Part shown: positions 5,227 through 6,087 of the stretch, piece after piece
Position numbering within the stretch: the stretch's first letter is position 1
How the letters are laid out: the number at the start of each line of letters is the position of its first letter
NCBI GenBank assembly: GCA_004356415.1
Contig: SMWN01000134.1
Location: 1-6,087, forward strand
Direction: 5' to 3'
Source of the DNA: Gammaproteobacteria bacterium
GTDB lineage: Bacteria > Pseudomonadota > Gammaproteobacteria > Eutrophobiales > Eutrophobiaceae
DNA: 6,087 nt
Translations under genes and position numbers: made by a program
Notes under the pieces: model-generated
What the model was told of the DNA's origin: nothing
The model's database searches: none
The model's input: only the letters and a program-made list of their open reading frames with translations

Positions 5227-6087
5227 TTAGTTTTTGCTTTCCTGCTTTACATATCCTGTATCATTCGTGATTACCACATTACTGATATCAGTATCTAGCT
5301 TCAAAAGAAAAGCACCTCCATCTGTTGTTTGTCCCGTACTTTTGTCTTGTTTGGGGACATACAGCCCAATCGCAACGGGTATCCCTTTTGTCTCCTCAGA
5401 AACAATTTTTGCCATACTCCAATCGATAATGTATTCATCTTCCCTAGTTGAAGCTACGATCATTCTTACAACCTGAGTAAAATCATCATTCGTGCTTTCA
5501 TCCATCGTTTCGATCACATCGCCGTACTCATCTCTCGTCACTTTTTTTAGTGGTGGGTGCGCCTCAAGATAAAGCACGCCATCCGCTTCACCGATTTTAT
5601 AGGGACTGTTAATTATATTGACTGCTGTACCCACCTTAACCTGAGCGAAAAGTGCTGCGATATCCTCAGGATACAACCTGATGCATCCATGACTGACGCG
5701 CATACCAATTCCCCAGGGTTTGTTGGTTCCATGAATTAAATATGCGGGCAAGCCCAATCGTAATGCATAATCCCCCAATGGGTTGTCAGGACCTGCCTTG
5801 ACAACTTTCGGCAAGGGATCACCTGCGTCTTCGTGTTCTTGTCTTATGGATTTAGGCGGACGCCAGTCAGGGTGTTTTTCCTTTCCGATAATATGTGTTT
5901 GTTTATAGGGTGTATCCCACCCCTGTCTACCGATACCTAATGGATAGGTGATCACCTTATCAGGTTCGCCTTTTTTGTGAGGGGGATAAAAATACAGACG
6001 CATTTCAGGAATATTCAAGACGTTTCCTTTTCTCGGGACATTTGGCAGTATAAATCTGGAGGGTAATTGAACGAGTTCACCATCGTT
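5227..6087 (-). CDS. L,D-transpeptidase of the ErfK/YbiS/YcfS/YnhG family, 5' end beyond the right edge
   Basis: The periplasmic YkuD-domain enzyme would join the lysine end of a Braun-type lipoprotein to diaminopimelate, or make 3-3 crosslinks. The frame is open to the right edge: beyond the internal TTG at 6018 it continues upstream as NDGELVQLPSRFILPNVPRK, which resembles the LPxxxILPDxPREG segment before the catalytic domain of E. coli ErfK. The true start and the expected signal peptide are therefore outside the window. 286 residues are visible. Numbered from the first visible codon, the active site is HGTNKPWGIGMRVSHGCIRL, with His119, Ser132, His133, catalytic Cys135 (codon 5685-5683) and Arg137; GPDNPLGDYALRL precedes it. 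After the domain (AVNIINSPYKIG) comes a tail of about 120 residues, somewhat longer than I expect, ending GYVKQESKN. The gene converges on the lipoprotein gene. Confidence 0.93.
   Translation of the reverse strand, partial: NDGELVQLPSRFILPNVPRKGNVLNIPEMRLYFYPPHKKGEPDKVITYPLGIGRQGWDTPYKQTHIIGKEKHPDWRPPKSIRQEHEDAGDPLPKVVKAGPDNPLGDYALRLGLPAYLIHGTNKPWGIGMRVSHGCIRLYPEDIAALFAQVKVGTAVNIINSPYKIGEADGVLYLEAHPPLKKVTRDEYGDVIETMDESTNDDFTQVVRMIVASTREDEYIIDWSMAKIVSEETKGIPVAIGLYVPKQDKSTGQTTDGGAFLLKLDTDISNVVITNDTGYVKQESKN

Noticed and set aside
1..6087. Defence system, CRISPR, toxin-antitoxin or mobile element built around the HNH and MazG genes
   Set aside because: No repeats, integrase, transposase, methylase, mazEF genes or terminal repeats are present; mazG and the HNH gene are divergent single genes among housekeeping genes.

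Overview
The window is a stretch of ordinary proteobacterial chromosome with low to moderate G+C. Nearly all genes can be named. A class I/II style farnesyl diphosphate synthase next to xseB, a two-domain MazG, an alanine-zipper Lpp-type lipoprotein and an ErfK/YbiS-type L,D-transpeptidase together point to a Gram-negative bacterium of the Beta- or Gammaproteobacteria. The sequence alone does not fix the genus. There is no insertion sequence, CRISPR array, tRNA or rRNA.

Left part (1-1532): the first 35 codons of a rubrerythrin gene run off the left edge on the minus strand. A divergent intergenic region carries a good Fur/PerR-type palindrome over the rubrerythrin promoter. On the plus strand, xseB (probably from a TTG at 379) and ispA overlap by one base.

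Middle part (1533-4058): folE2 encodes the type IB GTP cyclohydrolase and converges on mazG, with a 13-bp AT-rich palindrome between them. mazG diverges from an HNH endonuclease gene. In many related genomes dxs lies between ispA and folE2; here that gap is only 147 bp.

Behind the HNH gene (4059-4304): this apparent spacer reads like the decayed C-terminal end of a PLP-dependent class I/II aminotransferase. An exact 8-bp tandem duplication breaks the frame, and a TGA stands where a glycine is expected.

Right part (4305-6087): a small secreted protein with two cysteines is followed by an Lpp-type outer-membrane lipoprotein ending in lysine. Across a strong bidirectional terminator lies an L,D-transpeptidase that runs off the right edge. 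The last two look like a substrate and enzyme pair that ties the outer membrane to peptidoglycan.

I did not find a convincing new multi-gene system. The best leads are the aminotransferase remnant, the PerR-like operator and the Lpp/L,D-transpeptidase pair.
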